A DNA stretch of 64,000 bases from Rhodospirillales bacterium (GCA_947447625.1 CANFKS010000002.1:52392-116391), one strand, 5' to 3'. Positions 36,534 through 47,372 are shown, numbered from the stretch's first letter. Notes: generated by a model from the sequence alone, not told the origin. Numbers and translations: made by a program.

Positions 36534-39311
36534 ATGAAAAAACTTCTCATCCTGCTCGTCCCCATTCTGCTCCTGTCAGGCGCAAGCGGCGCGCTGTGGT
36601 GGAAATATGGGCGCGTCCACGACCCTCTGATCCGTGCCCAGGACCTGATCGACAAAGGCGACCTGCGCAGCGCCGCGATCGAACTGCGCAGCGTGCTCCG
36701 CGACAACCCCAACAACGCCGCGGCCCATTACCGCATGGGCATCACCGCTCAACGCCTGGGCGATCCGGTCGCCGCCGAAAAGGAATTCAAGAGCGCGCGT
36801 GACCGCGGCTTCGACATCCGCCTCATCAATCTGCCGCTCGCCCAGGCCTACATGGCGCAAGGCCACTTCCGCGAACTGCTGCGTGACTTCCCGACCCAGA
36901 GCCTCCCCGCCGATCAGGCCGCCCCGCTGCTAACCCTGCGCGCCATGGCGCACCTCTCCCTCGGCGACGCCAAAGCCGCGCTCGCCACCGCCGGTGACGC
37001 CGAGCGCCAATCCCCGCAATTCGTTGAAGCTGCCCTGGCCTCCGCCCGCATTCTGGTCAGCACCCAGGACACGCCGGGCGCCGAAGCCAAGATCGAACGC
37101 GCCCTCCAGCTCAACCCGCGCTCGACTGAGGCACTCATCATGAGGGGCCAGCTGCAGAACATCCGCGGCGACCACCTCCGCGCCACCGAAACCTTCGACA
37201 CCGCGCTGGCCTTCAACCCGCGCAGCCTCAGCGCCCGTCTCGAACGCGCCAACCTCCTCATCATGGACGGCAAGGACGCCCGCGCGAGAGCGGACATCGA
37301 GGAAGCCCTGCGCCTCGAACCGCGGAGCTCGATGGCCATTTTTCTGCGCGCCGTTCTCGCCGTCAAAGCCGAGAACTTCGCCGCCGCCGATTCCGATCTC
37401 ACCAAGATCGCCACTATCATCGCCCGCTTCCCGCGCGGCCTCTTCTTCTACGCCATCACCAAATTCAACATCGGCCAGGCCGAACAAGCGGCCGACGCCG
37501 CCAACAAATTCCTCGCTAAAAACCAGACCGACCCCGACGCCATCAAGCTCTACAGCCGCATCGAACTCGCCGGCCGGCGCACCGCCGGCGTCATCACGCT
37601 GCTGACCCGCTCGCAACAGGCCGGCCTCGCCGATGCCGACATGCTCGACCTTCTCGCCACCGCTTACGCCATGGCCGGCAAGCCCGACGGGGCACTGGCC
37701 AATCTCGAACGCGCCGCCGCCCTCGCACCACTGAACACCACCATCCTGACCCGCCTCGCCACGCTGCGCCTCAACCTGGGCGACGCCGACCGCGCCGCCG
37801 GCGAATTCGAGCGCGTGCTGGATATCTCGCCCCAGCAAACCGAGGCCGCCGAGCAACTCGTCCTCGCCGCCCTGTCCTCGGGCGATCCCGACCGCGCCAC
37901 AATCGGCCTCGGGCGCCTGCGCAAAATCCAGGGCGAGAGCGAAAGCGTCGGCAACCTCGCCGCCCTCATCCGCATGGCCCAGCTTGACCTCGCCGGCGCC
38001 ACCACAATCCTGCAAGACACCATCGAGGCCTTCCCGGACACAATCCAGCCTCGCATCAACATGGCCCGCGTCCTCATCCTACAGGACCGCACCCTGGAGG
38101 CGCAGGTACTGCTCAACGAAGTGCTGGACCGCAAACCTGCCGAATACAGCGCCCTGTCGAGCCTTGTCGGCCTCCTCGTGGCCGACGGCAAACTGAACCC
38201 GGCCCTCCGCCGCCTCCAGGCCGCCCATGCGGCCGCACCCGGAGATGCCGACATCACCATCGCCCTGGCCAACCACCAGATCCGCATGGACGACCCGCGC
38301 AAGGCCTTCGCCCTCATCGACGAGGTGCTGAAACTGCAGGAGGGCAATACCGCCCTTCTCGCCGCCAAGGCGCGCCTCTGCCTCTCCCTCGGCCAGACCG
38401 AGGAGGCCGAAGCCGCCTATCGCCGCATCATCGACGCCTCTCCGCTTGACAGCGCCAGCCGCCGCGCCATCGCCGACATCCGGCTTGACGCACAGGACCC
38501 GCAAGGCGCCCTCACCATCCTCGATGACGGCCTGCGCGCCGACCCCGGTAACATCGACCTGATGCAAGCCCAACTCAAAATCGCCCTCAAGACCGGCGGC
38601 ATCGAGCAGGCCCTCGCCACCGCCGACAAACTCACCCTCAACCCCGCCAGTATGCCGAACGCCCGCTGGCTGCGCGGCGACGCCCTCATGGCCGCCGGCC
38701 GCTTCATTGACGCCGTGCCCGCCTACACCGCGGATTTCCGCGCCGAACCCACCACGCAAAGCCTCGCCCGCCTCGTCAGCGCCTACAACGCTGCCGGCCG
38801 CGCCAACCAGTCCACCCTCATCCTGCGCGACTGGCTCGCCAAGAACCCGACCGACGCCGCCGCCGCCGAAATGCTCGCTCCGCTCGACCTCATCGCACGC
38901 CGCTTCTTCGATGCCGAAAAACACCTTACCATCATCCTGGCGCAGCGCCCCTCCGACGCCACCGCCCTCAACAACCTCGCTTGGGTCTACCTCCAACGCA
39001 CCGACCCTCGGGCCCGCATCGTTGCGCAAAAGGCTTACCTCCTGAAACCCACCCCCGAGACCGCCGATACACTCGGCTGGATCCTCGTCACCACCGGCTC
39101 CCCCGCCATCGGCCTCACCCTCCTGCGCCAGGCCTATGGCCCGCTGCGCAACGACCCCACCGTCAGCTACCACATCGCCGTCGCCTACAACGAAACCGGC
39201 CGCACCGAGGATGCCATAGCCGCCCTGCGCCCCGTCCTGGAAAGCCCGGCCGAATTCGATGAACGGCCCGCCGCCCAGGCCCTGCTCGCCAAACTGACCG
39301 CCCCGAGATAA
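36534..39311 (+). CDS. prsT: PrsT: XrtA/PEP-CTERM system TPR-repeat protein
   Basis: 925 aa of TPRs: DLRSAAIELRSVLRDNPNNAAAHYRMGITAQRLGDPVAAEKEFKSARDRGFD...; ALNNLAWVYLQ...; PrsT-like N-terminus and position. Confidence 0.93.
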   Translation: MKKLLILLVPILLLSGASGALWWKYGRVHDPLIRAQDLIDKGDLRSAAIELRSVLRDNPNNAAAHYRMGITAQRLGDPVAAEKEFKSARDRGFDIRLINLPLAQAYMAQGHFRELLRDFPTQSLPADQAAPLLTLRAMAHLSLGDAKAALATAGDAERQSPQFVEAALASARILVSTQDTPGAEAKIERALQLNPRSTEALIMRGQLQNIRGDHLRATETFDTALAFNPRSLSARLERANLLIMDGKDARARADIEEALRLEPRSSMAIFLRAVLAVKAENFAAADSDLTKIATIIARFPRGLFFYAITKFNIGQAEQAADAANKFLAKNQTDPDAIKLYSRIELAGRRTAGVITLLTRSQQAGLADADMLDLLATAYAMAGKPDGALANLERAAALAPLNTTILTRLATLRLNLGDADRAAGEFERVLDISPQQTEAAEQLVLAALSSGDPDRATIGLGRLRKIQGESESVGNLAALIRMAQLDLAGATTILQDTIEAFPDTIQPRINMARVLILQDRTLEAQVLLNEVLDRKPAEYSALSSLVGLLVADGKLNPALRRLQAAHAAAPGDADITIALANHQIRMDDPRKAFALIDEVLKLQEGNTALLAAKARLCLSLGQTEEAEAAYRRIIDASPLDSASRRAIADIRLDAQDPQGALTILDDGLRADPGNIDLMQAQLKIALKTGGIEQALATADKLTLNPASMPNARWLRGDALMAAGRFIDAVPAYTADFRAEPTTQSLARLVSAYNAAGRANQSTLILRDWLAKNPTDAAAAEMLAPLDLIARRFFDAEKHLTIILAQRPSDATALNNLAWVYLQRTDPRARIVAQKAYLLKPTPETADTLGWILVTTGSPAIGLTLLRQAYGPLRNDPTVSYHIAVAYNETGRTEDAIAALRPVLESPAEFDERPAAQALLAKLTAPR

Positions 39312-39324
39312 CCGGGCCGTCAGC

Positions 39325-40512
39325 ATGGACATGGCAAGACCCTTGCGCCTCCTCACATTCTCGACGCTGTTCCCCGACAGCGCCCGGCCCAGCCACGGCG
39401 TCTTCGTCGAAAACCGCCTGCGCCACCTCGTCGCCTCCGGACACGCCACCAGCACCGTCCTCGCCCCAGTCCCCTGGTTCCCCTCGACCAACCCCCGCTT
39501 CGGCACCTACGCCCGCTACGCCGCCGTGCCCCGCTTCGAACATCGCCACGGGCTTGACGTGCACCACCCACGCTACGCCGTCCTCCCGGCCATCGGCATG
39601 AACATCGCGCCCCATCTGCTCTACGCCGCCGTCCGCCCGGCACTGGCCCGCCTGATCCGCCGCGGCCTCCAGTTCGACGCCATCGACGCACACTACCTCT
39701 ACCCCGACGGCGTCGTCGCCGGCTGGCTCGGCGCCGCCTTCAAGACGCCCGTCGTGATCACCGCACGCGGCTCGGACGTCACCGAACTGCCGGACCACGC
39801 AACCCCCAACCGCCTCATCCGCGCCGCCATCCAATCCGCCACCCACCTGATCGGCGTCTCCGCCGCCCTGTGCGCGCGCATGATCGAACTCGGCGCCGAC
39901 CCCGCTTGCGTCACCACGCTGCGCAACGGCGTCGATATCACGGTCTTCCATCCCATCGATCGCGCCGCCGCTCGCGCCGCTCTCGGCCTCACCCGCCGCA
40001 CCCTGATCTCGGTCGGCCACCTCATCCCGCGCAAACGCAATCACCTCATCATCCAGGCACTGGCCGAACTTCCGGATATCGACCTCATCCTCATCGGCGA
40101 AGGGCCCGAACGCACCCGCCTCGCAGCCCTCGTCGCCGAACTCGGCCTCGGCCTCCGCGTCCGCTTTCTCGGCGCCCGCCCGCATCACGACCTGAAACGC
40201 GACTACACCGCCGCCGACGCCATGGTCCTCGCCAGCTCCCGCGAGGGCTGGGCCAACGTCCTCCTGGAATCAATGGCCTGCGGCACCCCGGTCATCGCCA
40301 GCAACATCCCCGGCAACCGCGAAATCGTGCAAACCCCGGCCGCCGGGCGCATCACCGCCGACAACACCCCCGCCAGCTTCGCCGCCGCCATCCGGGACCT
40401 CTTCGCCACCGAGCCCGACCGCGCCGCCACCCTGGCCTACGCCCTGCCCTTCTCCTGGGCCGCGACCACCGAAGGACAGCTCGCCATCTTCCGACACGTC
40501 ACCGGCCGTTGA
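39325..40512 (+). CDS. Glycosyltransferase family 4
   Basis: LLTFSTLFPDSARPSHGVFVENRLRHL...ITARGSDVTELP...LRNGVDITVFHP...LASSREGWANVLLESMACGTPVIASNIPGNREIV. Confidence 0.95.
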   Translation: MDMARPLRLLTFSTLFPDSARPSHGVFVENRLRHLVASGHATSTVLAPVPWFPSTNPRFGTYARYAAVPRFEHRHGLDVHHPRYAVLPAIGMNIAPHLLYAAVRPALARLIRRGLQFDAIDAHYLYPDGVVAGWLGAAFKTPVVITARGSDVTELPDHATPNRLIRAAIQSATHLIGVSAALCARMIELGADPACVTTLRNGVDITVFHPIDRAAARAALGLTRRTLISVGHLIPRKRNHLIIQALAELPDIDLILIGEGPERTRLAALVAELGLGLRVRFLGARPHHDLKRDYTAADAMVLASSREGWANVLLESMACGTPVIASNIPGNREIVQTPAAGRITADNTPASFAAAIRDLFATEPDRAATLAYALPFSWAATTEGQLAIFRHVTGR

Positions 40513-40990
40513 ACCGCTCCCGCGTCAACACCATCATGGTGTCGTCGTAGAGCACGCCATCGACACAATGGATCCCCGGAATCCCCCCGCACGCCTCAAA
40601 CCCCACCGCCCGATACAACCCCTCGGCCGCCACATTGCCAACCCGAACATTCAACTCCACCTGCCCGACCCGCTCGAACGCCACCGCCAGCGCCGCCATC
40701 AGCAGCCCCCGCGCCAGCCCTCGCCCTCTCGCATATACCCCCCACAGATAGGCGCGATGGCGCTCCTTGGCATTCGCATGGAACAAAAGCCCCACGACCC
40801 CAACCAGTTCTCCGTCAACAAACGCCCCGATCACATGATTATCGGCAAGCTGTCCAACAAAGAAGGACAGCGGCTTGACCACGGTCGTCTCATAATCCGA
40901 CCCGAAATCAGCCGGATGATCCCGCAACGCCCGCAGCCGCAATGCCCGAAACGCCGGCGCCTCCGCCATTTGCACACGTCGAAATTCCAT
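40499..40990 (-). CDS. GNAT family N-acetyltransferase
   Basis: MEFRRVQMAEAPAFRALRLRALRDHPADFGSDYE...YLWGVYARGRGLARGLLMAALAVAFERVGQVELNVRVGNVAAEGLYRAVGFE. Confidence 0.92.
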   Translation of the reverse strand: MEFRRVQMAEAPAFRALRLRALRDHPADFGSDYETTVVKPLSFFVGQLADNHVIGAFVDGELVGVVGLLFHANAKERHRAYLWGVYARGRGLARGLLMAALAVAFERVGQVELNVRVGNVAAEGLYRAVGFEACGGIPGIHCVDGVLYDDTMMVLTRERFNGR

Positions 40991-41017
40991 CACACCTGTC
41001 CTGTCACCTGGCATTCT

Positions 41018-41083
41018 GCTCTAACTCTTTGTTTGATCGCCTGATTCAGGCTTTTTGGCGATTCCGCCAGAAATCATCAGGCT
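41018..41083 (+). repeat. Dispersed palindromic repeat, copy 2
   Basis: gctctaactctttgtttgatcgcctgattcaggctttttggcgattccgccagaaatcatcaggc. Confidence 0.88.
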
Positions 41084-41144
41084 TTAGCTCTGTGTTTTTC
41101 GCGTGATTCACACCGCCGGTGAGTCCATCTCTGGCAATCCCGCT

Positions 41145-42518
41145 CTAAACCACCCCAAACAGCCGCATCACCACCCCGCAACCCGCGCACGCCAGCAGCG
41201 TCCACACCATGCCGAAGCCCCGGCCAAACGCCAGCACAAACGCCAGCACCGTCATCGCCGCCATCGCCGGATTGAGGCTCCCCAACACCGGCAGATCCGG
41301 ACCCCAGGCCATGTGCACGGACCGGCGGAACACCGCATGGATCGCGAACCACAACGCCAGGTTCGCAATCACCCCCACCACCGCCGCCGTGATGCCGTTC
41401 AACGCCCCCGACAGCCGCTGATTGCCCCGCAGCGCCTCGATCCACGGCGCACCGGCAAAAATCCAAAGAAAACAAGGCGCAAACGTCACCCATGTCGTCA
41501 ACAACCCGCCCAACGTCCCCGCCAACAGCGGCGGCAGCACGCCCGGCGCCCGATAGGCCCCCAGAAAACCCACGAACTGCAACACCATGATGAGCGGCCC
41601 CGGCGTCGTCTCCGCCATAGCCAACCCATCCAGCATCTCCCCCGCCTTCAGCCAGTGGTACTGATCCACGGCGGACTGCGCGACATAAGCCAGCACCGCA
41701 TAGGCGCCCCCAAACGTAACCACCGCCATCTTCGAAAAAAACAGCGCAATATCCGCATACGCCGTCCCCGGGCCGGCCAATCCCACCACCAGCCCCACCG
41801 GAATCAGCCAGGCCGCCAGCCAAAACACGCTGATCCCCATCGTATTCCCACCCCGCGCATGGTCCGGCGTGTCCGGCCCCAGCAGCCCATCCCCCTCCGC
41901 CGACGCCGCGCCATGCCCACCCAAGCCCACGAACTGCGGCAAGCCCAGCATCGTCGCGCCAAACCCGATCACCCCGGCCACCACAATCACCAGCGGAAAC
42001 GGCAGATCAAACACGAACAGCGCCACAAACGCCGCCACCGCCACCGCGTACCGCGCGCCGTTGGCCAAAGCCCGCCGCCCCACCCGGATCAACGCCTGCA
42101 CCACAATCGCCAGCACCGCCGCCTTGAGCCCGAAAAACAGACCCTCGATCGCCGCCACATCGCCGAACAACACATAAATCCACGACAACGCCATAATCGC
42201 CAGAAAACCCGGCAACACAAACAACCCACCCGCCATCAAACCGCCGGGCGTGCGATGCATCAGCCAGCCGATATAGGTCGCCAATTGCTGCGCCTCCGGC
42301 CCAGGCAGCAGCGTGCAATAGGACAGTGCGTGCAGGAACCGCTGCTCGCCGATCCAGCGCTTCTCCTCGACGATGATCCGATGCATCACTGCGATCTGGC
42401 CCGCCGGACCGCCGAACGAAAGCAGGGCCACCCGAGCCCAAACCCGGGCGGCTTCCCCGAAGGTGACGCCATGGGCCGGAGACGTGCGCGTTGGGGATGT
42501 CATCCGCAACCCTCCCAA
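41145..42518 (-). CDS. chrA: Chromate transporter ChrA family (two-domain)
   Basis: VALLSFGGPAGQIAVMHRIIVEEKRWIGEQRFLHALSYCTLLPGPEAQQLATYIGWLMHRTPGG...LKAGEMLDGLAMAETTPGPLIMVLQFVGF. Confidence 0.95.
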   Translation of the reverse strand: MGGLRMTSPTRTSPAHGVTFGEAARVWARVALLSFGGPAGQIAVMHRIIVEEKRWIGEQRFLHALSYCTLLPGPEAQQLATYIGWLMHRTPGGLMAGGLFVLPGFLAIMALSWIYVLFGDVAAIEGLFFGLKAAVLAIVVQALIRVGRRALANGARYAVAVAAFVALFVFDLPFPLVIVVAGVIGFGATMLGLPQFVGLGGHGAASAEGDGLLGPDTPDHARGGNTMGISVFWLAAWLIPVGLVVGLAGPGTAYADIALFFSKMAVVTFGGAYAVLAYVAQSAVDQYHWLKAGEMLDGLAMAETTPGPLIMVLQFVGFLGAYRAPGVLPPLLAGTLGGLLTTWVTFAPCFLWIFAGAPWIEALRGNQRLSGALNGITAAVVGVIANLALWFAIHAVFRRSVHMAWGPDLPVLGSLNPAMAAMTVLAFVLAFGRGFGMVWTLLACAGCGVVMRLFGVV

Positions 42519-42533
42519 AGCCGCAACCGGCCG

Positions 42534-42956
42534 TCAACTCAAACCGCGCGGAGCCTCCCCGGCCAGCCATACCCCAACCAGCAACACCGCCCCTGCCGCC
42601 AGCGCGCCAAACGTCAGAACCATCCCGGTGACACGAAGCCGAAAATCCTCCCGCACCTGCGAAACCCCATAGGCGTGCACAACGCGGCCCACCAGCAGCG
42701 CCCCGCCCAGCCCATGCACCACCCAGGCCGGATACCGGCTCATCTCCACCAGCCACACCAGCAACAGAATCAGCGGCGTATATTCAGCAAAATTGGCCTG
42801 CACCCGCGCCGCCCGCTCCAGCCGAGCATCCCCAGCGACCCCCAGCGCAACCCGCGCCCGCCGACGATGACCAATCACCTGCACCGACAAATACAGGAAC
42901 ACCAACCCGAGCAGCCCCGCATAAAGCGCAATGATCGGGGTATGGATGCCCATCAT
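42534..42956 (-). CDS. MAPEG family membrane protein
   Basis: VQANFAEYTPLILLLVWLVEMSRYPAWVVHGLGGALLVGRVVHAYG; ends/starts overlap with ugd by 4 nt. Confidence 0.92.
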   Translation of the reverse strand: MMGIHTPIIALYAGLLGLVFLYLSVQVIGHRRRARVALGVAGDARLERAARVQANFAEYTPLILLLVWLVEMSRYPAWVVHGLGGALLVGRVVHAYGVSQVREDFRLRVTGMVLTFGALAAGAVLLVGVWLAGEAPRGLS

Positions 42957-44260
42957 GCCCGCCCGATCCCATGATACTCCAGCCCCGCCTGGCGCATCGC
43001 AACGGGATCATAGATATTGCGCAGATCGATCAACACCCGCCCCCGCATCGCCGCCGCCAGCCGGGCCGGCGACAACGCCCGGAACTGGTTCCACTCGGTG
43101 ATCAACACCGTCGCATCCGCCCCCTGCGCCGCATCGAGCGCATCGCGGCAATACGTCACACTCCAAGGCAACAGCGCCCGCGCCGCCTCCATCCCCTCAG
43201 GGTCGTAAACCCGCACATCCGCCCCATCTTCCAACAGCCGGGATACGATCGGAATCGCCGGACTATCCCGCATATCATCCGTATCCGGCTTGAACGTCAG
43301 GCCCAGGATCGCAATCGTCTTGCCCCGCACCGCGCCGCCACATGCCGCAATGATGCGTGCCGCCATACCGGATTTGCGTGCATCATTGACCGCAACCACC
43401 GTCTCCACCAGGCGCAACGGCGCCCCGGCCTCCTGCGCGATCCGCACCAGCGCCAGCGTATCCTTGGGAAAGCACGACCCGCCAAACCCAGGCCCCGGCT
43501 GCAGGAAGCGATTGCCGATCCGCGCATCAAGCCCGATCCCCCGCGCCACCTCCAGCACATCCGCGCCCGCCCGCTCGCAAAGATCCGCCATCTCGTTGAT
43601 GAACGTCACCTTCATCGCCAGAAACGCATTGGCGGCATATTTCGTCAGCTCCGCCGTCTCGATCCCGGTAAACAGGATCGGCGCCTCGGTCGCCGCGATC
43701 GGCGCATAAAGCCGCTGCATCGTCGCCCGCGCTTGCGCGCTATCCGCCCCGATCACCACCCGATCCGGCTTCATGAAATCCCCGATCGCATTGCCTTCCC
43801 GCAGAAACTCCGGGTTGGACGCCACATCGAACGCGAGATCCGGCCGGGTCGCCCGCACGATCTCCGCAATCCGCCGCCCCGTCCCCACCGGCACCGTCGA
43901 CTTGGTGACGATCACCGCATACCCCGTCATGCTACGCGCCACCTGCTCGGCCGCCGCATAGACATAAGACAAATCCGCATGCCCATCGCCGCGGCGCGTC
44001 GGCGTCCCAACCGCGATAAACACCGCCTCCGCATCCCGCATCGCCTCGGCCAAATCATCGCCAAACGTCAGCCGCCCCGCCGCAACATTGGTGCGCACAA
44101 GATCCTCAAGCCCCGGCTCATAGATCGGCATCCGCCCGCCCCGCAACGCCGCAAGCCGCCCCGGATCCGCCTCAACCACAGCCACATCCACGCCAAATTC
44201 GGCAAAGCAGGCCCCCGAAACGAGACCCACATAGCCCCCACCAATCATCGCAATGCGCAT
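42953..44260 (-). CDS. ugd: UDP-glucose 6-dehydrogenase
   Basis: MRIAMIGGGYVGLVSGACFAEFGVDV...LQPGPGFGGSCFPKDTLAL...GLTFKPDTDDMRDSPAI. Confidence 0.97.
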   Translation of the reverse strand: MRIAMIGGGYVGLVSGACFAEFGVDVAVVEADPGRLAALRGGRMPIYEPGLEDLVRTNVAAGRLTFGDDLAEAMRDAEAVFIAVGTPTRRGDGHADLSYVYAAAEQVARSMTGYAVIVTKSTVPVGTGRRIAEIVRATRPDLAFDVASNPEFLREGNAIGDFMKPDRVVIGADSAQARATMQRLYAPIAATEAPILFTGIETAELTKYAANAFLAMKVTFINEMADLCERAGADVLEVARGIGLDARIGNRFLQPGPGFGGSCFPKDTLALVRIAQEAGAPLRLVETVVAVNDARKSGMAARIIAACGGAVRGKTIAILGLTFKPDTDDMRDSPAIPIVSRLLEDGADVRVYDPEGMEAARALLPWSVTYCRDALDAAQGADATVLITEWNQFRALSPARLAAAMRGRVLIDLRNIYDPVAMRQAGLEYHGIGRA

Positions 44261-44367
44261 GCCGGGATTCCCGTCGTTTCTTCACTTTCAAGCATAACAC
44301 ACCGGCTCGAAATCCCGCCCAATGTGCACATGTCTTGGTTAACCCTCTGTAAAAATAACGCGCGCCG

Positions 44368-44961
44368 TCAATAAGCCCGCCGTGCCCGCAGCGCCGCCGC
44401 CAGCGTCCCGTCATCCAACACATCCAGCGCCCCGCCCATCGGCACGCCATGCCCCACCCGGCTGACCGTGACGCCCATCGGCTTCAGCTTCTCCATTAGC
44501 CAATGCGTCGTCGTCGCACCATCCACGGTCGCAGCCAGCGCGAGGATCACCTCGCTCACACCACCCTCGCGCACCCGCTCCATCAGCGGCGCGAGGTTCA
44601 GGTCTTCCGGCCCGGTGCCCCCAAGCGCAGACAATGTGCCACCCAGCACATGATACAGCCCGCGATGCACATGCGCCCGTTCGAGCGCCCACACATCGCC
44701 AACCCCCTCCACCACGCAAATCAACCCCGGGTCACGATGCGGATCGGCGCAAACCGCGCAGGGATCGGAACTGTCGAGATTGCCACAGCGCGCACAGCTG
44801 CGCACCGCCCGGGCGGCCTCCGCGAGTGCCACAGCGAGCGGTAGCATGCGGATGTCAGGCGCTTGCAGCAGCCGCAATGCCGCACGCCGCGCGCTGCGCG
44901 GACCAAGCCCCGGCAATTTCGCCAGCAGCCCGATCAGCCGCTCGACTTCAGGGCCGCCCAT
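44368..44961 (-). CDS. recR: Recombination protein RecR
   Basis: LIGLLAKLPGLGPRSARRAALRLL...CARCGNLDSSDPCAVC...VEGVGDVWALE. Confidence 0.97.
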   Translation of the reverse strand: MGGPEVERLIGLLAKLPGLGPRSARRAALRLLQAPDIRMLPLAVALAEAARAVRSCARCGNLDSSDPCAVCADPHRDPGLICVVEGVGDVWALERAHVHRGLYHVLGGTLSALGGTGPEDLNLAPLMERVREGGVSEVILALAATVDGATTTHWLMEKLKPMGVTVSRVGHGVPMGGALDVLDDGTLAAALRARRAY

Positions 44962-44965
44962 TCGA

Positions 44966-45289
44966 TCAGAACGGCAGCTTGAAGCCGGGCGGCAAGGACA
45001 GCCCGCCGGTCAGCCGCTGCATCTCCGCGCCCTTGGCCGCCTCGATCTTGCGCTGCGCATCGGCATGAGCGGCAACGATCAGGTCCTGCATCATGTCCAC
45101 ATCGTCAGCAGTGGCCAATTTCGGATCGATCTTCACCGATTTCAGCACGCCCTTGCCATTCAACGTAACCGACACCATCCCCACCCCGGCGCTGCCCTCC
45201 ATCACCATGGCCTCCAGCGCGGTCTGCAACTCTTCCATTTTGCGCTGCATATCCGAGGCCTGTTTCATCAGACCAGCAAGATTTTTCAT
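44966..45289 (-). CDS. YbaB/EbfC nucleoid-associated protein
   Basis: [55 protein letters not shown]; dnaX-ybaB-recR order. Confidence 0.96.
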   Translation of the reverse strand: MKNLAGLMKQASDMQRKMEELQTALEAMVMEGSAGVGMVSVTLNGKGVLKSVKIDPKLATADDVDMMQDLIVAAHADAQRKIEAAKGAEMQRLTGGLSLPPGFKLPF

Positions 45290-45291
45290 GA

Positions 45292-47208
45292 TCAGTTTTC
45301 CCAGGCGGCAGTTGGATCATCGACAAATTCGGCATCGAGCGGCGCAAAATCGGGCCCCTCGGGGTCGCTCCCAGCGAAGCCTTCGGCCTCCCCGCCGAGC
45401 GAGGCAGGTTCAGCCAGGAGCCCATAGGCATCGGCGCGCGAATCACGGACGGAGTCGATTTTCGCCCCCGGAAACGCCTCAAGTATGGCCTGCACCAGCG
45501 GATGCTCAGCCGCCAGGCCCCGCCGCGCCGAATCGGCCGCCATGCCCTGCTCGGCCAGCGTCGGCTCGCCCGGCGCGGTCGACAGCGCGATCGTCCAGCG
45601 CTGCCCCGTCACCTCCTGCAACATCGCCGCCAGGCGCGAGGCCAAATCCCGCGGCGCATCGCCCTGCGGCCGCACTTCGATCACCGGCGGCGCGAAGCGC
45701 ACCAGATGCACGGAATGCACGAGATGCCCATGCAGCAGCGCCTCGCGCCGCTCCGAAGCCAGCATCGCCACATCGCGGAAACTCGCCAACCGCGGCCCCG
45801 CGGACACCGGTTCCGGCGCATAAGCCTGCACCGGCGCGCCATTGGCCACCGCCCGCACCCCGCCGCCCGACGGCCCAGGCGCCGCCCCGCCACCGCCGCC
45901 GCCCGTCCCGCTCTCCATGATCCGCCGCACCAGATCGCCCGGCGGCGGCAGGTCGGCCACATGGCAAAGCCGGATCAACACCATTTCAGCCGCACCACGC
46001 CGGTCCGGCGCGATTTCAACCTCGGAAATCCCCTTGAGCAGCATCTGCCAGGTCCGCCCAAGCACGGCCATCCCCATCCGATCCGCAAACCCGGCCCCGC
46101 GCGTGCGCTCCGCCTCGGGCAGTTCCGCACTGTCGCGCAAACCCGGAACCGCCTTCAGCCGCGTCACGGTATGGACCAGTTCGAGCATGTCCTGGAGCAT
46201 CACCCCAAGGTCCGCCCCCCGCTCATGCGCCCGATCCGTCAGCGCCAGCGCCTTGGCCGGCTGCCCCGCCATCACCGCCTCGAACAAATCAAACACCGCC
46301 TCGCGATCCGTCAGCCCCAGCATCTCGGCCACCATCGGCACGTCGATCGTTTGGCCCGGCTCGTTCTGCGCGATCGCCTGATCAAGCAGCGACAACCCGT
46401 CGCGCGCCGAACCATCCGCCGCCCGCCCGATCAACGTCAACGCCTCTGCGCTCACCTTGATCTCTTCCTTCTCCGCAATCCGCCCGAAATGCCCCGCCAA
46501 TTCAGCCGCCGAAATCCGCCGCAGATCAAACCGCTGGCAGCGCGACAGCACCGTCACCGGCACCTTGCGGATTTCCGTCGTCGCAAAAATGAACTTCACA
46601 TGCGCCGGCGGCTCCTCCAGCGTCTTCAGCAGCGCATTGAACGCGGCCTTGGACAGCATGTGCACTTCATCGAGAATGAACACCTTGGTCCGCGCCTGCA
46701 TCGGCCGGAACCGCACCGCCTCGATGATTTCGCGCACCTCGTCGATCCCGTTGTTCGACGCGGCATCCATCTCCACCACATCCGGATGCCGATCCGCCAG
46801 GATCGCCGTGCAATTGGCACACACCCCGCACGGATCAACCGTCGGCCCGCCGCCCCCGTCCGGCCCGATGCAATTCAACGCCCGCGCAATAATCCGCGCC
46901 GTGGTGGTCTTCCCCACCCCGCGCACCCCGGTCAGCATGAACGCATGCGCGACCCGGCCTGCCGCAAACGCGTTGCGCAACGTGCGCACCATCGTCTCCT
47001 GCCCGATCATGTCGCCAAAATGGGTCGGCCGGTATTTCCGCGCCAGCACGCGATAGGGCGTCGAAACCGCGACCACCGGCGCCTTCAGCGGCTCCGCATC
47101 GCCGAACAGCCCAGGCCCGGCGGGCTCAGGCTCTGGCAACTTCTCGTCATCATCGAACAAGCCGGACATGCGGGGCGCCGGTTCAGGGGCGCCAGGCTGC
47201 GACAGCAC
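45292..47208 (-). CDS. dnaX: DNA polymerase III subunit gamma/tau
   Basis: [55 protein letters not shown]...[27 protein letters not shown]. Confidence 0.97.
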   Translation of the reverse strand: MLSQPGAPEPAPRMSGLFDDDEKLPEPEPAGPGLFGDAEPLKAPVVAVSTPYRVLARKYRPTHFGDMIGQETMVRTLRNAFAAGRVAHAFMLTGVRGVGKTTTARIIARALNCIGPDGGGGPTVDPCGVCANCTAILADRHPDVVEMDAASNNGIDEVREIIEAVRFRPMQARTKVFILDEVHMLSKAAFNALLKTLEEPPAHVKFIFATTEIRKVPVTVLSRCQRFDLRRISAAELAGHFGRIAEKEEIKVSAEALTLIGRAADGSARDGLSLLDQAIAQNEPGQTIDVPMVAEMLGLTDREAVFDLFEAVMAGQPAKALALTDRAHERGADLGVMLQDMLELVHTVTRLKAVPGLRDSAELPEAERTRGAGFADRMGMAVLGRTWQMLLKGISEVEIAPDRRGAAEMVLIRLCHVADLPPPGDLVRRIMESGTGGGGGGAAPGPSGGGVRAVANGAPVQAYAPEPVSAGPRLASFRDVAMLASERREALLHGHLVHSVHLVRFAPPVIEVRPQGDAPRDLASRLAAMLQEVTGQRWTIALSTAPGEPTLAEQGMAADSARRGLAAEHPLVQAILEAFPGAKIDSVRDSRADAYGLLAEPASLGGEAEGFAGSDPEGPDFAPLDAEFVDDPTAAWEN

Positions 47209-47228
47209 CGCGGCGGCCGGGTTGATGG

Positions 47229-47331
47229 GGTGGGAGGCCGAACAAACGACCCGAGCGTAAACTCACTGCGGCTGCTTCCTTCCGGACCTGACCGGGTTGG
47301 CGAGGCGCCCGTCCGCCGCCGACCTCCCGCC
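47229..47331 (-). ncRNA. ffs: Small bacterial SRP RNA (4.5S type)
   Basis: Reverse complement contains the SRP core ggtcaggtccggaaggaagcagccgcag, flanked by complementary ends ggcgggaggtc / ggcctcccacc; located next to dnaX. Confidence 0.93.
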
Positions 47332-47372
47332 CTCCATATCGTCTATCCCGCGCCCTCCCGCAAGGGCATTCC

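Noticed and set aside
38079-39506. 475-aa minus-strand ORF
   Set aside because: Antisense to PrsT; Gly/Glu-rich translation with no recognisable motifs.
41103-42974. 623-aa plus-strand ORF
   Set aside because: Antisense to chrA and MAPEG; HR/PQ-rich shadow frame.
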